Below are positions 1 to 10,923 of a DNA stretch of 64,000 bases, one piece after another. The notes below the pieces were generated by a model, which was not told where the DNA came from, ran no database searches, and was given only the letters and a program-made list of their open reading frames with translations. A program made the position numbers and the translations under genes. Source of the DNA: Oxytricha trifallax (taxonomy: Eukaryota; Ciliophora; Spirotrichea; Sporadotrichida; Oxytrichidae). The stretch spans positions 1 through 64,000 of the forward strand of contig ARYC01000683.1 in assembly GCA_000711775.1 (NCBI GenBank), in the 5' to 3' direction. Numbering within the stretch: position 1 is the stretch's first letter; each line of letters begins with the position of its first letter.

Positions 1-369
1 TCCCATCTTTCTTTTAGTGCTTTAGATATAGGCAAGGTACATCGTTGTGTATATCTCTTACATGTCTCTTATAAGCTGACTTGTAAGTGAAAACTTTATT
101 GCAGTCTTTGCATTGATAGTCAACTTTGGCTGGTATAATTAATTGCTCAATTGAGGTTCTTTTACCTCTTCCTCAACTTGTGCGGCCTCCTGAATGACCT
201 CCTTCTTAACTTATATTTCAATCTGAAAGCTAGACTCGTCAAGAGTATCATAAGTAGGTTCCCACTGAGTGGTAGCGTTTCTGGTCTCAACCTTTTATGG
301 TTGCTGGAATGGTAATTATTATTGCTTTGATCCAAGTAATGCCGCTCTTTTCAAAAGGTTAGCGCTCAT
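1..369 (-). pseudogene. TBE zinc finger-kinase (57-kDa class), N-terminal part
   Basis: On the minus strand an ATG at 369 opens a frame starting MSANLLKRAALLG. It runs through a Gln/Glu-rich stretch into a C2H2 zinc finger, where CKDC is followed by a HVRDIH pair spaced as in a classical finger. The kinase half lies outside the window. TAA and TAG occur repeatedly where Gln is expected. In TBEs this protein has zinc fingers followed by a kinase domain; its role in transposition is not established. Whether this copy is intact cannot be judged from the fragment. Identity is firm by comparison with the same gene in copies 2 and 3 of this window. Confidence 0.8.
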
Positions 370-935
370 TTTAGTTTGCTGATATATTTAAATATAATAA
401 TGATAAAATCCAGCTAGGTATACTATAATAATAGAGTGTTAGGCATACAGGTAATTACTTTGCTGAGAGGAAAGAAAAATGAAGCATCATAAACTAATAT
501 TATTTGACATACTTTATGAGAATAATTTACTATTTAGCCAATTAAAAAGCTCCTAATGAAGTTTTGTTTCTTTAGGAGGTCCTCCAAATCAAGTTTGAAA
601 TTAATTTGGAGGTATGGTTATTAAACATTTTTAAATTTAAAATCCTCCTAATTTAGTTTTAAGCTTAAAATTTAACTCCTAATAAAGTTCGAACTTAATT
701 TGGAGGACCTCCTAAAATAATTAAACATTATTAGGAACAATTTAATGGAGATAGTTTGATAAAAATGAAAATAAATCTGTAAGACTTGCAACAAGTTTTT
801 TCAAGGCTTATCCGCACACCTTTTCAAGACTGACCTCCAGCAGGTCCTCCCTATTTAGTAGTAAAATTTTAATAAACTTAGAATGGATATCCATAATATT
901 AAATTTCATTAACATTTCTAGAAAGAGGAAGCAAG

Positions 936-1516
936 ATGGAGTCTATGAATGATGCAATAAAGAGAATTCAATCTCAAGATTTAATAGGAAAATTTCGAAG
1001 AAAAGAGGACCTCTACAGATACATGGTTTAGCAAGTAAGCTCTTAACTAGCATTTTAATATTAACCATAGTTGGATTGTTCTTGCCAACCCAAGAAGGAA
1101 CTAAAATCTCATTCTTAAAAGCCTTACTAAGTGAAGACAAAAAATCCTTTAAGTCTAATGAAATTAGGATGATAGAGATACCTAACTACCCTGAAATATC
1201 AGTGACAAACCTATATGACGATGCTATAAGTGATCCGGACGTAGCTCTCTACCTTCCATCAAAGCTACAGCTCTCTAATAAGTTGCCAGAGAGAAACTTC
1301 TTCTTTGGTGTTCTTGCAACTCTGAAACCTGAGTACTTAAATGAATTTATATAAGAAGCTCACAAGAAACGATACAGCATCTCTCCTAAAGAGAAAGAGA
1401 AGCAGGGAATTAAAATAAGTGACTCCTGGCTGTAGGAACTACAGAAGCATCCATTCATCTCTAGTAAGCTTAGTCTTCTAACTTTATAGAAAAACCTGGC
1501 ACTGCTATTTACTTGA
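936..1516 (+). pseudogene. TBE 22-kDa ORF, frameshifted
   Basis: The frame starts MESMNDAIKRIQSQD at 936, matching the copy-2 protein MESMNDAMKRVQAQE. An indel shifts the frame between about 1020 and 1076; from 1076 the frame continues with FLPTQEGTKISFL, IEIPNYPEISVTN and SNKLPERNFFFG. It ends at the TGA at 1514-1516. TAA at 1352 is read as Gln. The protein is a TBE-specific product of unknown function, about 190 residues when whole. No recognisable domain is visible. The last base of its stop is the first base of the ATG of the next ORF. Confidence 0.75.
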
Positions 1517-1725
1517 TGAAAGAGCGTAGCAAATTAAACAGAGAGAGGAAGTCTTAAGTAGAACACGAACTAAGTAAGAGACTCTACAAAGACTTTTAAA
1601 AACCTGATGAGATGAACATAGATTCTGGAGTTGGCACTAAGAGAAGAAACTTGGACCCAAGCAAACCATAAGAGGAAGAAAAGAAAGAGAAGCCAAATCC
1701 ATTTATGAAATAATTTAATATGTGA
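1516..1725 (+). CDS. Conserved ORF overlapping the TBE 22-kDa stop codon
   Basis: An ATG at 1516-1518 overlaps the 22-kDa TGA. The frame encodes about 69 residues, starting MKERSKLNRERKSQ, with MNIDSGVGTKRRN in the middle and a Lys/Glu-rich tail ending NPFMKQFNM before TGA at 1723. The same protein, with the same start overlap and the same C-terminus, is present in TBE copies 2 and 3. It is therefore conserved at the protein level and is not a chance frame. It could be translated by reinitiation, or by a frameshift as a C-terminal extension of the 22-kDa protein. It ends 6 bp before the convergent transposase stop. Function unknown. Confidence 0.6.
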
Positions 1726-1731
1726 ATATAT

Positions 1732-2777
1732 TCATTCGCTTAAGTCTAAAAATTATTTATAAACACAAAATCTCCCTTCTCTTGCACACAATTTAGCTTT
1801 ATCATCGCTGACTCTCTTAGCAGCACTCTTAATAAAATCTACTGTATCTATCTTTAAATCGTGCATCAAGTCATAGAGTAGAAGCTTCTTGTAGTGGCCT
1901 TTCAATAACCCCCAATATAACTCAATTCCATTAAACTGAGGGCTATAAGACATTAAATACAGGTGTTATATTAAGCCTTTCATATTCCTTCCTTGAGTCT
2001 TTGGTTTTATGAACTGACAGGTTATCCACAAACAAGATGATCTCTTAGTCAGCATACTTATCTCTGAGCTATTACAAGAACTAAATATATTATTCAGTCT
2101 TAATAGAACGAGAGTGAATAACATAAGTCTCGAAGCCACTATCTTAAACTATTCCACCAAGAATAGCATGAGTTTACACCTTAAACTTTTAGTCATAAAC
2201 TTCTATATTACTATAACTCTTGTACCAAGACCTGGTATAAAGGTATTAAACGTAAATACTGCCTCATCAGCGTGTATGAACTTAATATTATTAGTAATAG
2301 CCCTCTGCATTTAATCGAATATATAATTTAAATTATCTCTATAAAATTGAACATTAAAGTCAATCACCACTCTCTTAATGCGATTGAATGTCTTGTAAGA
2401 AATTCCTTTTTATATATGTTTGCTATAGATTAAGCAGAGATATGCAGCTCAGGAAATTGGCGATGGAACACCACAGCTCTCTAAGCCAAAGAGAAATGAG
2501 CCCAATATTTGAGAGTCTTATCATTAATAAGATAATCAAAATGATGCTGCTAAAATTTTAAGGGTCTTTTTGGCTTAGAATTAAGATACTATCTCTTTAA
2601 ATTTAATACTATTAGACAATGAGACCTAACAGTAGCAGGAGATTTATGGATAAGCCTTGCTATAGATGTATAATTAAGAATAGGTTTGAGTTATTCACTA
2701 AAATCATCGCATCCAAAACGTAGCTTAAACAATAAATCTATATACTCACTGTCATAAACTGACCCCAAACCTCGCAT
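1732..2777 (-). pseudogene. TBE transposase (IS630/Tc1 superfamily DDE), frameshifted
   Basis: The minus-strand frame starts near 2777 and includes YGCD-like and KYWAHFSLAQRAVVFHR segments shared with copies 3 and 4. The first catalytic Asp lies in FIHADEAVF and the last Glu in SPQFNGIELYW. At least two frameshifts break the frame, around 2370 and in the middle third. The intact C-terminus begins at 1953 and ends at TGA 1732-1734. The family transposes by DDE cut-and-paste. In Oxytricha, TBE transposases are reported to act in developmental DNA elimination. The broken frame argues against activity of this copy. Confidence 0.85.
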
Positions 2778-2814
2778 ATACTCACTTAAAATACAAATAT
2801 TTAAACAAAAAACC

Positions 2815-2914
2815 CCTACATAAACCCTAATAAAACCCTAAAAAGTATGCACTAATAGTCTACTTTTATCAATCAAAAATTCAATCAAACTACTGAAAGG
2901 GTTTTGGGGTTTTG
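2815..2914. repeat. TBE copy 1 right terminal inverted repeat
   Basis: Degenerate terminal repeat. The outer edge GGGTTTTGGGGTTTTG is the complement of the C4A4 block that starts copies 2 and 4. The inner part has diverged strongly from the other copies. It is followed by AAT at 2915-2917. Confidence 0.7.
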
Positions 2915-2917
2915 AAT

Positions 2918-3481
2918 GTAATCACAAGCTAGGCTGGTCATTTACTTATGATGAATTTGATGAGTAAAATATTCAAATTTTAATCTCTTAATGAATTCTT
3001 TTCTTAACTCTTAGATAAAGCAAAACATTAAGTGGTTCAACTTGCTCACCCTCCCAAATTAAAATGTTATACTTACCCATAATTTTATATTCCAAATAAT
3101 TTCTAGGATATCTTTGTATTTTATTTTCATTATTTTGAAGAAACCTTACAATTAATTTGATCATCCTATTTTAATTAGTTGTAAAAATATCGTTATCACT
3201 ATTTTTTAGTTTAAATATTTTCAAAATTTATCAATAGAATGCTATTTATATTCATATCACATTCAAAAATAATAAGGAATACGACTAATATAACTGGTTT
3301 CTGATGGGGGAATTGAAAATTTATTAAGAAAAAAGAATGACAATCGCTAAGATGAATTCACAAGATAAGAAGTCGCACACCAACACTGAGCCTTCAAACT
3401 CTTGTCCCTTTAATAAATATATTATATATTTTGATATAAAAGCAGTATTCTACCCATGATAAACATAACTTAAACCGGTAA
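2918..3481. other. AT-rich spacer between TBE 1 and the CorA-like gene
   Basis: No coherent frame was found. The stretch is very AT-rich and may hold the 5' flank of the following gene. Confidence 0.4.
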
Positions 3482-5250
3482 ATGGATTCGAATAAGAAGG
3501 ATAAATAGAGTCAATATAAGTACAATAACTCCAAAAAAGATTTTGGTTTTGCTGAATAAATTAAGATCATTCGAGGTAGTTTGCTTTATTATGTATTTTT
3601 GTTCAAAGAAAATTATTGAAATTCATCCAATAAGTATATCAAGGAGTGAGGATTAAAAATGGAAGATAAAATAAGCGACAAAAACGGAGATTACTTAGAA
3701 AGTAGGATGAGTAGCCATAAGTTTACATCTAAAGAAACTCCTGATTCAAAAAAAGGCAATAAGAAAATCTTTTATAAAATATATCAATTTCTAAATTTCT
3801 TCCAATATCTTATCGAGATATCTCTGTAAATAAATTAGATAACTTCAAAGGCATTTTAAAGCAAGCTTTGCTTGAACAGTAACGCTAGAAAGTTGAATAT
3901 TTGTTATATTCGAGGAGAGTCTCAGTCTGGGAAGAATGTGACCACTTGCTAATGAATAACGATGACTCACACAAAGTAGTCGACATGCAGGAGATAAAAC
4001 TGAAAATGAAAAATAATGACAAAATTGGGATATTAGCTAATTTAAGATCTGGTGAGGGCGCCCCAAATATGAGCTAAGCTTTTCTAGACAATGATAATTA
4101 AACTCCAATAAGTATAGATAATGTCTCAAAATAAAACTAAACATTCGAATATAGAGATAAAGCAGATGGAATTAGTGGCCCTAATTTAAACCTTAAGCAA
4201 TAAATAATGTCTATCGTAAAAGATTACCGCAGAGTGAGTATAGCAAAACATGTTAGAATAAATACTGATAAGAACAAAGAGATGGGAGCAGCAACAAGAA
4301 TTATAGGAAGATAGAAATAAACAGCTCAATAGTAACAACCAAATATTGACTCTGAGGTTTACATACATTTAAGTTAAACCAGTGAATCATAGCCAAGCTC
4401 TGAAAAATCAGAATCTAAGTAAAGCGAAGGCGAATAAGATGACAAAGAAGAGGACGAGAGTTCTTCAAACGCTTCATAATTTGTGGATAGAGTGGAAAAA
4501 TTTAGAAGATCTTAGAAGCAACTAGGTCCAAACAGATTTAATAATCATGGAGAGTATGGTAAAATTCTTTGCAAAGATATATTTTATGGAATCTTCTATG
4601 AAAGTATGAAAAAAATTGAACCAATCATAGTCAGATTTGAAAGATAGGCTCAAGCTCTAAATAACCTTAGTCTAAATCTTAGTCACTATGAAAAACTAGG
4701 GTATGTAAGACGTTCTCATATAGCCAAAGATGTCATGCTTCATTTTTAAAGTGACTTAGAAATTAAACAAAAGTTTTTGAAATCTTTAATAAAAAAGGAT
4801 TTTACCTCTACAAAGATGAAAGTAAGTTCAAAATAGAATGTTATACATTTGATATAGTTGCTTCTTAATTTTTTGACAGGAAGATTGTATATAGTTTTTT
4901 TTAATACTTTTATGTGTAAAATAAATTATAACTCTATGATCATTAGGAAAAGAGCACAAGGTATGATATGCTTGAGTGACTAAACTTATGAAAATATGGT
5001 TGAAATATGGTTGATTATGGACCTAATGAGCATTCAAACTAGCTCAATGTAGCAATGAAAGGACTTGCAGCAATCACTGTAGTTGTTTTGCCTTTCAATG
5101 TGGTGAGTGGCTTTAAGGGCATGAATGTAACAAAGTCTTATGATATATTATTTAATTTAAACAGTGCCATTTAGGGATGAAGAATCAATCATGCCATTTG
5201 TAGTTTTATTTGCAATTTCAGCAGTCTTTGCCATATTTTTCTTTTACTGA
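3482..5250 (+). CDS. CorA/Mrs2/Alr1-type Mg2+ transporter gene, in five germline segments
   Basis: Joining 3482-3576, 3652-3770, 3824-4822, 4961-5128 (less one 11-bp repeat) and 5166-5250 gives 1455 nt: 484 codons plus TGA, with no internal TGA. Every junction lies at a short direct repeat. The C-terminus has the CorA signature: NQLNVAMKGLAAIT, a hydrophobic segment, then GMN in GFKGMNVPF, a short loop, and a second membrane helix MPFVVLFAISAVFAIFFFY. Upstream, VRFERQAQALNNLSLNLSHYE resembles the helical cytosolic stalk. An acidic Ser/Gln/Glu-rich insert lies near 4330-4480. CorA proteins are pentameric Mg2+ channels, and GMN forms the outer pore mouth. The tail after helix 2 is unusually short. 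Some gaps could be introns instead of IESs. Confidence 0.8.
3577..3651. other. IES 1 of the CorA-like gene (75 bp, pointer GAGG)
   Basis: GAGG occurs at 3573-3576 and 3648-3651. Removing one copy and the 71 bp between keeps the frame, giving IIRGLKMEDK, and removes an in-frame TGA. Confidence 0.6.
3771..3823. other. IES 2 of the CorA-like gene (53 bp, pointer ATCT)
   Basis: ATCT occurs at 3767-3770 and 3820-3823. Excision moves the reading from one frame into the roughly 330-codon frame that follows, giving NKKISVNKLDNF. Confidence 0.6.
4823..4960. other. IES 3 (or intron cluster) of the CorA-like gene, pointer AAG
   Basis: AAG occurs at 4820-4822 and 4958-4960. Excision of 138 bp joins STKMK to GMICLSDQ in frame. 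The segment also contains intron-like borders (GTAAGT at 4822, GACAG near 4878), so part of it may be removed from RNA. Confidence 0.45.
4993..5014. repeat. Perfect 11-bp tandem duplication inside the CorA-like gene
   Basis: AATATGGTTGA occurs twice back to back (4993-5003 and 5004-5014). Loss of one unit is needed for a continuous frame into the GMN-containing segment. It could be a pointer pair with nothing between, or a germline-specific duplication. Confidence 0.55.
5129..5165. other. IES 5 of the CorA-like gene (37 bp, pointer GT)
   Basis: GT occurs at 5127-5128 and 5164-5165. Excision gives GMNVPF, the expected family context. Standard GT-AG splicing at this place would not restore it. 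Confidence 0.5.
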
Positions 5251-5431
5251 CTGAGAATAATCAAATGGATGTGAAATAAAATATAAAATCTCACTTCAAA
5301 TTTTAATTTATTTTGGTTTAACAATTAACTAAATTTTTAACTCTTAAGGAAATAGTTTATAAATTATTGATAAAACTATTAGGAATTAACGAATATATTT
5401 GATTCGTTCAAATTCAAATAAGCCAAAATCA

Positions 5432-8400
5432 ATGTCTGTTTCTCAACAGTAATAGCAAATGAACTCTTAATAATATATCCACAATCATAAACCTTCTCTC
5501 AAACAAGAAATGCCTACATGCCTCAAATTTATTGATAAAATTTAAATCAACATTCTTATTACTACCAACAGGCTGAGAAAAGTGGGCAAAATATTACAAG
5601 TTCAAGGAAAAAATCATAATCTTTAGAGAAGAAGAAAATGGGTCTGCAAACTCATTAATATTACAAGCAATAGTATCAATAGGACTCTTCAATCTGCAAT
5701 TTTCAGAATATCATTTATTTTTTGCTAAAAAATGTTTTTTATTAGTGTATAATACGAGTCAACAACAGTCTAACTACAGCTAAGCAATAACTTGGTCATC
5801 AAATTAAAATAAATATAATTGCCTGTAAGATAGTACTTATTATATTAACAATTCAAGTTTTAACAATCTCTATCAAAACCCCACTAACATTCGTCCAAAA
5901 TCATAGTAATATTACTAAGAAGCAAATTTGGTAAATCATTATAAGAAGCAACAGTATAGCAATATGATTTTCGATCATGTATTAATACAGGTCAATATAA
6001 GAAATTTAATTGCTGGGTGAGGTACCAATCTCACCTAGGACTTTCTAATAGAGCTTTCTATTACACTAAGGCATGCTGAGGGTAGGTAGGGGGTTGCTGG
6101 GTTCACCGAATTAGAGGCAAGTCTGTGGGGTTCAATATGTCAGCTTATACACTCCTCGAGTGGGCTGCACGCTAGGATTTTCCTGCACTAGATGAGGTAC
6201 ATGGCTTGAGTTCAGCTTCCTAGGTAATAGGGAGAGCTCTGCGGGTGATACAACAAGTTGCTAGGCACTTGGCTATTATCTCGCATGCATCTAAAAAAGA
6301 GTAAGGTGGAGTGGAGGCGAGGTGGTATTTCGGAGTTTTTAGATTTCACGACTTGCCACGTCAAGTCACTTCAAATACGACTTCGTCACGACTTAAATTG
6401 ATGGTTTGATTTTAGTATTAAACAGTGAATATTGTAGTAGTAGTGAATCGCTTAAGGCAAGAGAAATTAAAAAAGAGATCAAAATTTAATTAGAGATCTC
6501 TATTATATAATAATCAGTTTAAAAAATTGCATATTAATACATATTAAATAGGGGCCATAAATTAAATAAAAAATGGCATTAGGTTTTTTATGAATATTTA
6601 CCTACCCTTTTCTTTCTTTAGTGTTGGTGTTGAATCAATGTCACTCTACTCAATGGAGTCTGAAGTTGCTCTAAAAGAAGAATTAGGTTTCTGACTGAAT
6701 GACTAAAAGTCAATATGTAGTTGCCCTTGTCCTTGATAGTCCTAAGAATCAAAGTTTGCACCACTCTCTTTTTAGCTGCTTGTCGTTCACTGTATTAATA
6801 TGCAATTTTTAAAACTTAAACAGTGAATATGCTAATTTTAATTTTGAGATTAATCATTTTACTACTCGGTCAATACACCTAGCTCAAGCTCATAAAGTGA
6901 TCTCGATAGTTTTAAGCAATCTCAAATGCAGCAAAGTAAAATTACTTAATATAAATCAATTACCAGTGTAAGAATTGCACCTTAAATTTAAGAATTTATC
7001 AATCCAAACTGATAGAGTATAATTGATGAGTTAGCTCAATCAACCCTATAAAAGGAACTAAATTGGGTAAATTAGCAATTTCTTAACTTTTATCCCTCAA
7101 GTGAGTAACAAAACCAATAAGCTTCCAAAAAAGGAGTGAATGAAAATGGAAATAACCAACTCTAAATTTTCAAGGAATCATTTGAAACACAAGTTAATAA
7201 AAACTTGAAAGAATATGATGAAGACGATGAGTTCAACAAAATTGCCTAAATATACTATTCTGTCAGTTTTAATCAAAGATCTTTCAGAGTCTTAAAATCA
7301 TAGTGGAGTTAAGTTAAGAAACAGAGAATAAATGGTAACATGCCTGCTTTGTTAAGCAGAGTTACTTCTAAGCAAAATATTGACAAAGAAAATCTCAAAG
7401 GAATCTATGATATGACATTTGAGCAAGTGTTGAGCAAGCAAGATGAAAAGTCAAGGTAAAAATCAGGAGATTTATTGTATAGTGGCTTAATCAATTTAGA
7501 AGCTATTGAAGAGTCTCTGCAATAATTTGAATCTATATCTATATCTATAAGTTCAATGTCTTCACTATTAAGAAACAGGAATAAACAAATATTCTCACCT
7601 CAATTAAATTCACAAAATTAATTAGTTTTATAAACACATAACCCTATGAAAGCATCAACTTCTAGTTAATACTAAAATGCTTAAATTTTACCCTCTCCAG
7701 ATAAAAAGATAGGGGGGAAAGTTTCCTGCACCGGTTTATTATTAAAACAAAAATTTTAGGTTAGTTTCCTGCATATCAATAAACACGATAAATATGGTAG
7801 AACTTGTAAATATGCATTTTTATTAATTGCGTTGATATAATATAATTATTTTAAGAACCCCAAAAATAAATATCAACTCAATAATATGATTGAAGTAGTT
7901 AGTGATTTTTTTCAAAATATAGTAGCAAAAATACCTTATAATTATAATTAACTCAGATAACATAATTTAAATATTGATTTATAATAATTAATTCATATCC
8001 GCTTCTTTCACTTAATTTTAATTGTTTTCTACTCTATTATCAATATTAATTTTTTCAATTGAGGTTATACACGATTTATTTATCTAGATTACTGCATCAT
8101 ACATACCTGTATATATCTCTAAATAATAACCAATTTCACATAACATTAATAAAAATTTAATCTTTAACATTTCTTATTGAAAAAATTATATTACAATAAT
8201 CTTTCCTTGCATAATGCTTATTTTGTTAGTATTAATACATTAATTATCAGCCTCATTAAATTGATTAAAATTTGTTCATCTTTTTCTTACTTCATTTTTT
8301 ATTAGAGTATGCTTTTTTTTATTTGTACTTCTTTTTATTTGTAATTAGATAGATAATTAACTGATTAGATTATTATTTGTTAGTTCATATTTCTATAATT

Positions 8401-10227
8401 AAATTGATGGATGCTATTTTTATAAAAATAATGATGCTTATTTTAAATAGTTTAAAATTATATTTAATGTTGAAAGATTCTTTTTAAAAAACGAAGGATA
8501 TAACTCTCGATTATTCTAAGAAATATTAACTGAAAGAATTTATATAGATATAATTACACATATAGATATACATATAAATGTTGGCGAGTATAGATTATGC
8601 CATTTTTATCAGTTTATAGGTAGCTGGCATATTTTTAATTTTTTTAATTAAGTTAAGTCAACTCCATTTTGCAATATTATTAAGCTAATGATTAATAAAC
8701 TAAAAAAGATTGGGATATATGAGCTTGAAATATATTCCTCTCTTAGATTGTACAGTGTAAAATTACTCAAAAACAATAAATACGATTGATCTTTCTATAC
8801 CATATTTATAGTTAAAAACATCCATATTTTTTTCTATTTATTATTAATTATTTTTGTATTTATTAATTCTTTTTTCAATTATATTTTAATAACTTAAATC
8901 TAAGTAAGTACTTTTAAAAAAGAGTTATCATCACATTTTTGTTTACATTTTTAATTTATATGGTAATTTTAGTTAAAATTATGAAATCAAGATATTTGTC
9001 TTGTTAATTGAGGTTTAATAATCCAATTTTTTCTATATTAGAACAGCTAGATATATATTGTTTGAGTTATCTCCATTGGAAAGTGATAAAATGCTAATAA
9101 AAAATAATATTCATAAAGATAATAATATTTAATGAGAAAGGCATATTATGATATTAAAAATTGAATTTAAGAGTTCTTAATAAATAAACTATATTGCCAA
9201 TGAGAAAAATTAATGAAGTAATTTCATAACATAAATTTTGCATAAATAGTGCCTCCCAATTATTGGTATTAATAAGACTTTTGATAATTTTTTTGAAAAG
9301 CTTTTGCTAGTTAAATTTAAAAAAATTTAAGTGAAATTTTTAATAAAAATATCATTTAATAGTTAAAACACAAAATAAGAATAAATTATATAGTTTGAAT
9401 CAAGATTATCCCTAAAACATATCAATTTAAAGATTTAAATTCATAAATTAGTTAGTATAAATATAGTATAAATTATTTGCTATTAACTATGTTGGTGAAT
9501 AAGTTAACTATAATGTAATTTATGAATATTATAATTTGGAAATATCACATCATTTTTTTTAAACATAGAACTTATAAATATCAAATATATGTAGAAAATT
9601 GTTTGTAGTGAAACATAAATAAAATACTAATCACTTAGCAGGTATTATTATAAAGCTTTAATTAATAATAGAATTAAATATAAATATATTAATATCATTT
9701 TGCTTAATTTTCAGTAATACCTAATTAAATAAAATGAAGACTAAAATAAAAGTAATAAATAAGCAACCATCAATTGTTTAATTGTGTTAATCAGATCACT
9801 CGTCATCTTTAAATTTAACTATTTGGAGCTCAATTTAGAGTTTATTAACTAATATGAATAATTATTTATCATATTCATCTAAAAAAAAGAAAAAAGGTAA
9901 TATGTATAATAAGAAATGACAAATTATTATTTACAAAAGAATATAATTTGTGAATTTTAACGGTAGATGAGCACGTGGAAGATAAAGATAAATATCAATG
10001 GATTAAAGTGCTCAAAATTGATAAAATTAAGTTAAAATAAATGTAATATACTGAAAATAGAAGTTTTCAATCTTAATATTCTATATAAATTTAACATTTA
10101 TAGATTATCTTTAAAATCGCCATATTTAAAAAACAAAGAACATTGTAAGAAATTTAATTTGTATTCACTTGAGTAAGAACATAAATAAGCAGATAAAAAG
10201 CTAAATTTTACGTGTAGAAGAATTTGA
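5432..10227 (+). CDS. Gln/Asn-rich protein gene in germline segments
   Basis: Coding begins near MSVSQQQQQMNSQQ at 5432. It continues through Tyr/Gln/Asn-rich sequence to CAG at 5704, 5769-5997 (SNYSQAITWSSNQNK), then 6876-7708, a charged segment including KEYDEDDEFNKIAQIYYSV and ending LPSPDKK. The last piece is proposed at 10201-10227 (LNFTCRRI, TGA). Pointers CAG, GGTCAATA and CAGATAAAAAG support the joins, and all three keep frame. Near 5490-5535 the frame is not resolved, and an in-frame TGA at 7010 is unexplained, perhaps a tiny missed IES. No known domain was recognised. Composition suggests a low-complexity, possibly nuclear or RNA-granule protein; that is speculation. Confidence 0.6.
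5707..5768. other. IES in the Gln/Asn-rich gene (62 bp, pointer CAG)
   Basis: CAG occurs at 5704-5706 and 5766-5768. The AT-rich intervening DNA shifts frame, and its removal gives CNFQSNYSQ. Confidence 0.5.
6003..6417 (-). repeat. GC-richer interspersed repeat, copy 1
   Basis: The 6310-6430 part is an inverted match to 11040-11175. Both contain the complement of GGTTTGATTTTAGTATTAAA and a run of CACGAC/GTCGTGA motifs. The distal part (6003-6300) has no other copy in the window. It shows GGTTCA motifs that loosely resemble a Pol III B box; this is not enough to call a SINE. Confidence 0.55.
6433..6815. mobile_element. 383-bp non-coding element, copy 1
   Basis: Flanked by a perfect 15-bp direct repeat TTAAACAGTGAATAT (6418-6432, 6816-6830). 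The interior matches 29236-29609, for example TAGTGAATCGC, AAGGCAAGA and AATAGGGGCCAT. Ends are weakly inverted (AGTGAATCG against AGTGAACG). No transposase is present. Confidence 0.65.
7709..10200. other. Proposed 2.49-kb IES, pointer CAGATAAAAAG
   Basis: An 11-bp direct repeat is present at 7698-7708 and 10190-10200. Removal keeps frame and gives a stop eight codons later. Apart from the transposon end at 7712, the interior is AT-rich with only short, unconvincing frames. Confidence 0.45.
7712..7775 (-). repeat. Solo end of the G/C-tailed TTTCCTGCAC element family
   Basis: Starts GGGGGGAAAGTTTCCTGCAC followed by CGGTTTATTATTAA, with a second TTTCCTGCA 40 bp on. This is the right-type end of the elements at 10924 and 52160, in reverse orientation. 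No partner end was found. Confidence 0.65.
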
Positions 10228-10923
10228 TTGATTCATGGATGTGACACTTGAATCAGCATAAGCTTTCTAGAAATATTATCGAAGATTATATGATAGGCAA
10301 AAGATTATTAGAACTTTCAAGATTTTAATGTTGCTAAGCTTTAATTTAGAATTTTGGAAGGAAGGCATTTGAGAGGAGCATGAATCTTTTGTTCAATAAC
10401 AATTAAAAAGTAAACCTTATATTTAGATGAAAATGAATGAATAAAGGAGATGAAGTAGAGAGCATTGAATTACAGTTAAAAAGAGAATGATTATAATAAA
10501 ATATATTCTATAGAATTATCTATATTTCTTAAATAAAATTAATCAAGATTACCAAAACAAATAAATGAACTAGTTAGCATTATTTTAGGAGATCAAATTA
10601 TGATTATTTTAATTTTAAAACTTAGTATTTACTACTTAAATATATGATTCTTTTAAAATTTTATTAAATAATTTGATAATTTCAGCTCTTCTTTTTTTTA
10701 ACCCAATCCAAAAAAGAAATTCTGTGTCTATAGCTGTTTTATATAGCAAAGTAAAAATGCATAAAAATTTAAAAGTGATGAATAACTATTAATTCTATAC
10801 TTTTTCATGCCTATAAAATATTTTATATCTTAATTCATGATTAGAATTATTATTATAACAAATTTTATTAGGAAATTATCTGCATTTATTCTTTGGCCAA
10901 TATAAACATTTAATATATTAGGA
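10228..10923. other. AT-rich stretch
   Basis: No persuasive gene. Short open frames exist but are expected when only TGA stops translation. Confidence 0.4.

Larger units (their letters stand above)
1..2914. mobile_element. Telomere-Bearing Element copy 1 (partial, left end outside window)
   Basis: The order of genes is the TBE order: zinc finger-kinase (minus), 22-kDa ORF (plus), DDE transposase (minus). The right end is a degenerate C4A4 repeat reading GGGTTTTGGGGTTTTG, followed by AAT, which fits the ANT target of TBEs. Gene order and spacing match the complete copy at 15681-20142. The three genes carry frameshifts, so this copy looks inactive. Confidence 0.9.
5998..6875. other. 878-bp IES built from two mobile repeats, pointer GGTCAATA
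   Basis: The 8-bp GGTCAATA occurs at 5990-5997 and 6868-6875. Removal joins DHVLIQVN to VNTPSSSSQSD in frame. The interior holds the GC-richer repeat at 6003-6417 and the small element at 6433-6815. Confidence 0.7.

Noticed and set aside
4822..4878. GTAAGT...GACAG as a simple intron in the CorA-like gene.
   Set aside because: Splicing it alone does not connect the flanking frames; the AAG-bounded 138-bp excision does. It remains possible as part of a compound event.
6003..6300. tRNA-derived SINE on the basis of GGTTCA motifs.
   Set aside because: No matching A box at the right spacing, no poly(A) or T-rich tail, and no second copy of this part in the window.
9733..9920. Small ORF MKTKIKVINKQPS... 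in the AT-rich stretch as a gene.
   Set aside because: Length and composition are what random AT-rich DNA gives when only TGA stops; no context supports it.
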